The position numbers and the translations under genes were made by a program. A stretch of 64,000 nucleotides of DNA from Anaerosalibacter massiliensis (GTDB lineage Bacteria > Bacillota > Clostridia > Tissierellales > Sporanaerobacteraceae), in assembly GCA_000751555.1 (NCBI GenBank), contig CCEZ01000007.1, forward strand, positions 1 to 64,000, given 5' to 3'. The first letter of the stretch is position 1; each line of letters opens with the position of its first letter. Shown here piece by piece: positions 62,448 to 64,000 of the stretch. The notes under the pieces are model-generated. The model saw only the letters and a program-made list of their open reading frames with translations, was not told where the DNA came from and did no database searches.

Positions 62448-64000
62448 CTACTTTATTTTATTTACTATGCTTCCACCTTCAAGTACTACAGTATTTTCAT
62501 ATCCATAATGTTTTAATCTATTTTGTACTAAATATGACCTTTTTCCTTTATTACAGGAAATTAGTATCTTGTCTTCTTTATCGAAGCCCTTTACCTCTCT
62601 ATCTAATTTATTTAAATCTACATGAGGTACATTTGGTAATTCAGGAATTATTGCTGCATCCATAATCTTGTAATCATCAAAATTACCTTCTGCATACTCT
62701 TGTGGTGTAATACTTACTAAATCACCAGATATTTTATTTAACAATATATTCACAGTATGTGCAAATGGATGTATAGCCGTTGAAAATGGTGGTGCATAAG
62801 CTAAATCTAAATCTTTTATTTTTTCTAAATCACCATCTAAGGATATAGCTGTAACTGCTATATCTATAATTTTATCTACTGCTGAACCATTTAGGCCTAG
62901 GGCTTGGACTCCTAAAAGCTTCTTTGTATCTTTATCAGCTGTCATCTTTATTATAAATAATGATGAACCAGGGAAATAATGTGCCTTATCATCCACTACT
63001 GTTACTACACTAATAGCTTCATAACCCGCTTTTTTAGCTTCATCTTCTGTTAATCCAGTTCTGCCAATATTTAATCCTGGTAATTGAGCTACTGCCGTTC
63101 CTAAAGCTCCATTATATTTATTTTGTTCTCCATTTATATTCATAGCTGCAATTCTACCAGAAATGTTAGCTGTTGAACCCATAGGTGACCAAGCTGGTTT
63201 ATTCGTAATTCTATTAGATACTGTTGCACAGTCTCCAACTGCATATATATTTGGAATATTAGTCTCTAAATATTCATTAACTTTTACTGTTCCATTTGGC
63301 ATTAACTCTACGCCAGAACCATCTAAGAACTGAGTATTTGCCCTTATACCAATAGATAAAACAACTATATCTGTATTCATCTTATGTTTATCAGTTTTCA
63401 CTTGTTTAACTCGACCATTTTCACCAATAATAGAATCTAATTTAGTACCTGTAAATGCCATTATTCGATGTTCAGCTAAATGATTTAATATATAATCTGT
63501 CATTTCTTTATCAAAGCCTGGCGGAATAGTTTCTGCCATATCAATTACAGTGGTAATCATCCCTTGCACTGCTAAGTTCTCTGCAACTTCTAACCCTATA
63601 AATCCTCCACCTACTACTGTAGCTCTTCTAGGCTTTAATTCCTCTATTTCATCTCTTAATCTTATAGCATCTTCTGGAGTCCTCATGAAAAATACTCCGT
63701 CTAGATCCATACCTTCTAATGGTGGTTTAATTGGACTTGCTCCCGTTGCTATTACTAATTTATCATATGTATATTCTTTGTTTTCATTGCTATTTAAATC
63801 TAAAGCTTCTACAGTTTTGTCATCTGGATTAATCTTAGTAACTTTGGTCTCTGTAATCACTTCTACCCCGGTCAATTCTGAAAAGCTTTTTGGAGTATTT
63901 ACTATTAACTCTTCTCTATCCTTAATTACTTTTCCTACATAGTAAGGTAATCCACAACCTGCATAAGAAATATCTTTACTATCTGTAAGTATTTTCACTT
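62448..64000 (-). CDS. CoA-disulfide reductase-like flavoprotein with C-terminal rhodanese domain, 5' end outside window
   Basis: At least 517 aa. FAD/NAD disulfide oxidoreductase: active-site Cys in SYAGCGLPYYVG, NAD fold ATVVGGGFIGLEVAENLAVQ, FAD motif IYAVGDCATV. The C-terminal rhodanese-like domain has the catalytic Cys in LISCNKGKRSY. This is the CoADR-RHD architecture (about 550 aa), acting on CoA-polysulfide or persulfide. The GTG at 63998 is not the real start: the family's N-terminal GxGxxG about 40 residues earlier is missing, so the gene runs off the window. Neighbour of a sulfite-reductase-like gene, which fits a sulfur role. Confidence 0.88.
   Translation of the reverse strand, partial: VKILTDSKDISYAGCGLPYYVGKVIKDREELIVNTPKSFSELTGVEVITETKVTKINPDDKTVEALDLNSNENKEYTYDKLVIATGASPIKPPLEGMDLDGVFFMRTPEDAIRLRDEIEELKPRRATVVGGGFIGLEVAENLAVQGMITTVIDMAETIPPGFDKEMTDYILNHLAEHRIMAFTGTKLDSIIGENGRVKQVKTDKHKMNTDIVVLSIGIRANTQFLDGSGVELMPNGTVKVNEYLETNIPNIYAVGDCATVSNRITNKPAWSPMGSTANISGRIAAMNINGEQNKYNGALGTAVAQLPGLNIGRTGLTEDEAKKAGYEAISVVTVVDDKAHYFPGSSLFIIKMTADKDTKKLLGVQALGLNGSAVDKIIDIAVTAISLDGDLEKIKDLDLAYAPPFSTAIHPFAHTVNILLNKISGDLVSITPQEYAEGNFDDYKIMDAAIIPELPNVPHVDLNKLDREVKGFDKEDKILISCNKGKRSYLVQNRLKHYGYENTVVLEGGSIVNKIK

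Noticed and set aside
63550-63942. 130-aa plus-strand frame
   Set aside because: Antisense to the flavoprotein gene with clear FAD and NAD motifs.
1-64000. CRISPR arrays, tRNA and rRNA genes, phage genes
   Set aside because: Looked for regular spaced repeats, rRNA-like GC-rich blocks and tRNA-like cloverleaf segments; none seen by eye. A tRNA or CRISPR scan would be decisive.

Overview
The window is AT-rich DNA from a low-GC, Gram-positive anaerobe. A clostridial, possibly Tissierellia-like, origin is inferred from the single-chain PurL, formate-THF ligase, GlpP antitermination, an amino-acid-type CoA pathway with 3-aminobutyryl-CoA ammonia-lyase, and purine-rich Shine-Dalgarno sequences. 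No rRNA or tRNA gene was seen.

1-7.3 kb: a PcrA/UvrD helicase gene, cut by the window edge and interrupted by an intein; a NUDIX hydrolase; an nfeD-SPFH membrane pair; then a decayed stretch with a broken RHS-type toxin tail and small membrane proteins that may be its orphan immunity genes. 7.3-13.6 kb: a complete type I restriction-modification operon (hsdM-hsdS-hsdR). 13.7-17.6 kb: an M50-like membrane metalloprotease, a secreted subtilase and several gene remnants, including IS3 debris.

17.7-31.7 kb is the most interesting part. A minus-strand operon encodes two paralogous precursor peptides (55 and 56 aa) with identical 13-residue C-termini ending in the palindrome-like IPGPVIPG. It also encodes a small RRE-like protein, two paralogous B12-binding radical SAM enzymes, a PqqD-fused SPASM radical SAM enzyme, a cytoplasmic subtilase, a 32-aa membrane peptide and an ABC exporter. 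This looks like a RiPP (ribosomally made, modified peptide) cluster that I cannot match to a named family. Beside it lies an Agr quorum-sensing system (agrB, agrD, agrC, agrA) whose AgrD has Ser where the ring Cys is usual. The same LytTR-type direct repeats (21-bp period) occur in a 22-bp inverted repeat before agrB and before a secreted 280-aa protein gene with a small membrane-protein partner. One quorum circuit may therefore control several products. Broken copies of the small-protein and protease genes occur at 1.8 and 13.8 kb.

31.9-39.6 kb: a sigma-54 enhancer-binding regulator and a catabolic set (BrnQ-like permease, CaiB-type CoA-transferase, 3-aminobutyryl-CoA ammonia-lyase, acyl-CoA dehydrogenase, metallo-hydrolase). 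Two identical -24/-12 promoters with duplicated upstream regions lie in it. Together the genes could take up a beta-amino acid, activate it, deaminate it and reduce the enoyl-CoA. 39.6-43.4 kb: a glycerol-3-phosphate dehydrogenase operon with its GlpP antiterminator and leader terminator.

43.5-57.9 kb: a TrpR-like regulator, formate-THF ligase, and the purine operon purL-E-F-M-N-H-D plus a purine permease, preceded by a tandem guanine/PRPP riboswitch and terminator. PurL lacks the expected glutaminase cysteine. 58-64 kb: a DUF4349 membrane protein, an unknown protein, a CstA-type peptide transporter, a siroheme-type reductase with ferredoxin clusters, and a CoA-disulfide-reductase-like flavoprotein with a rhodanese tail, cut by the window edge.
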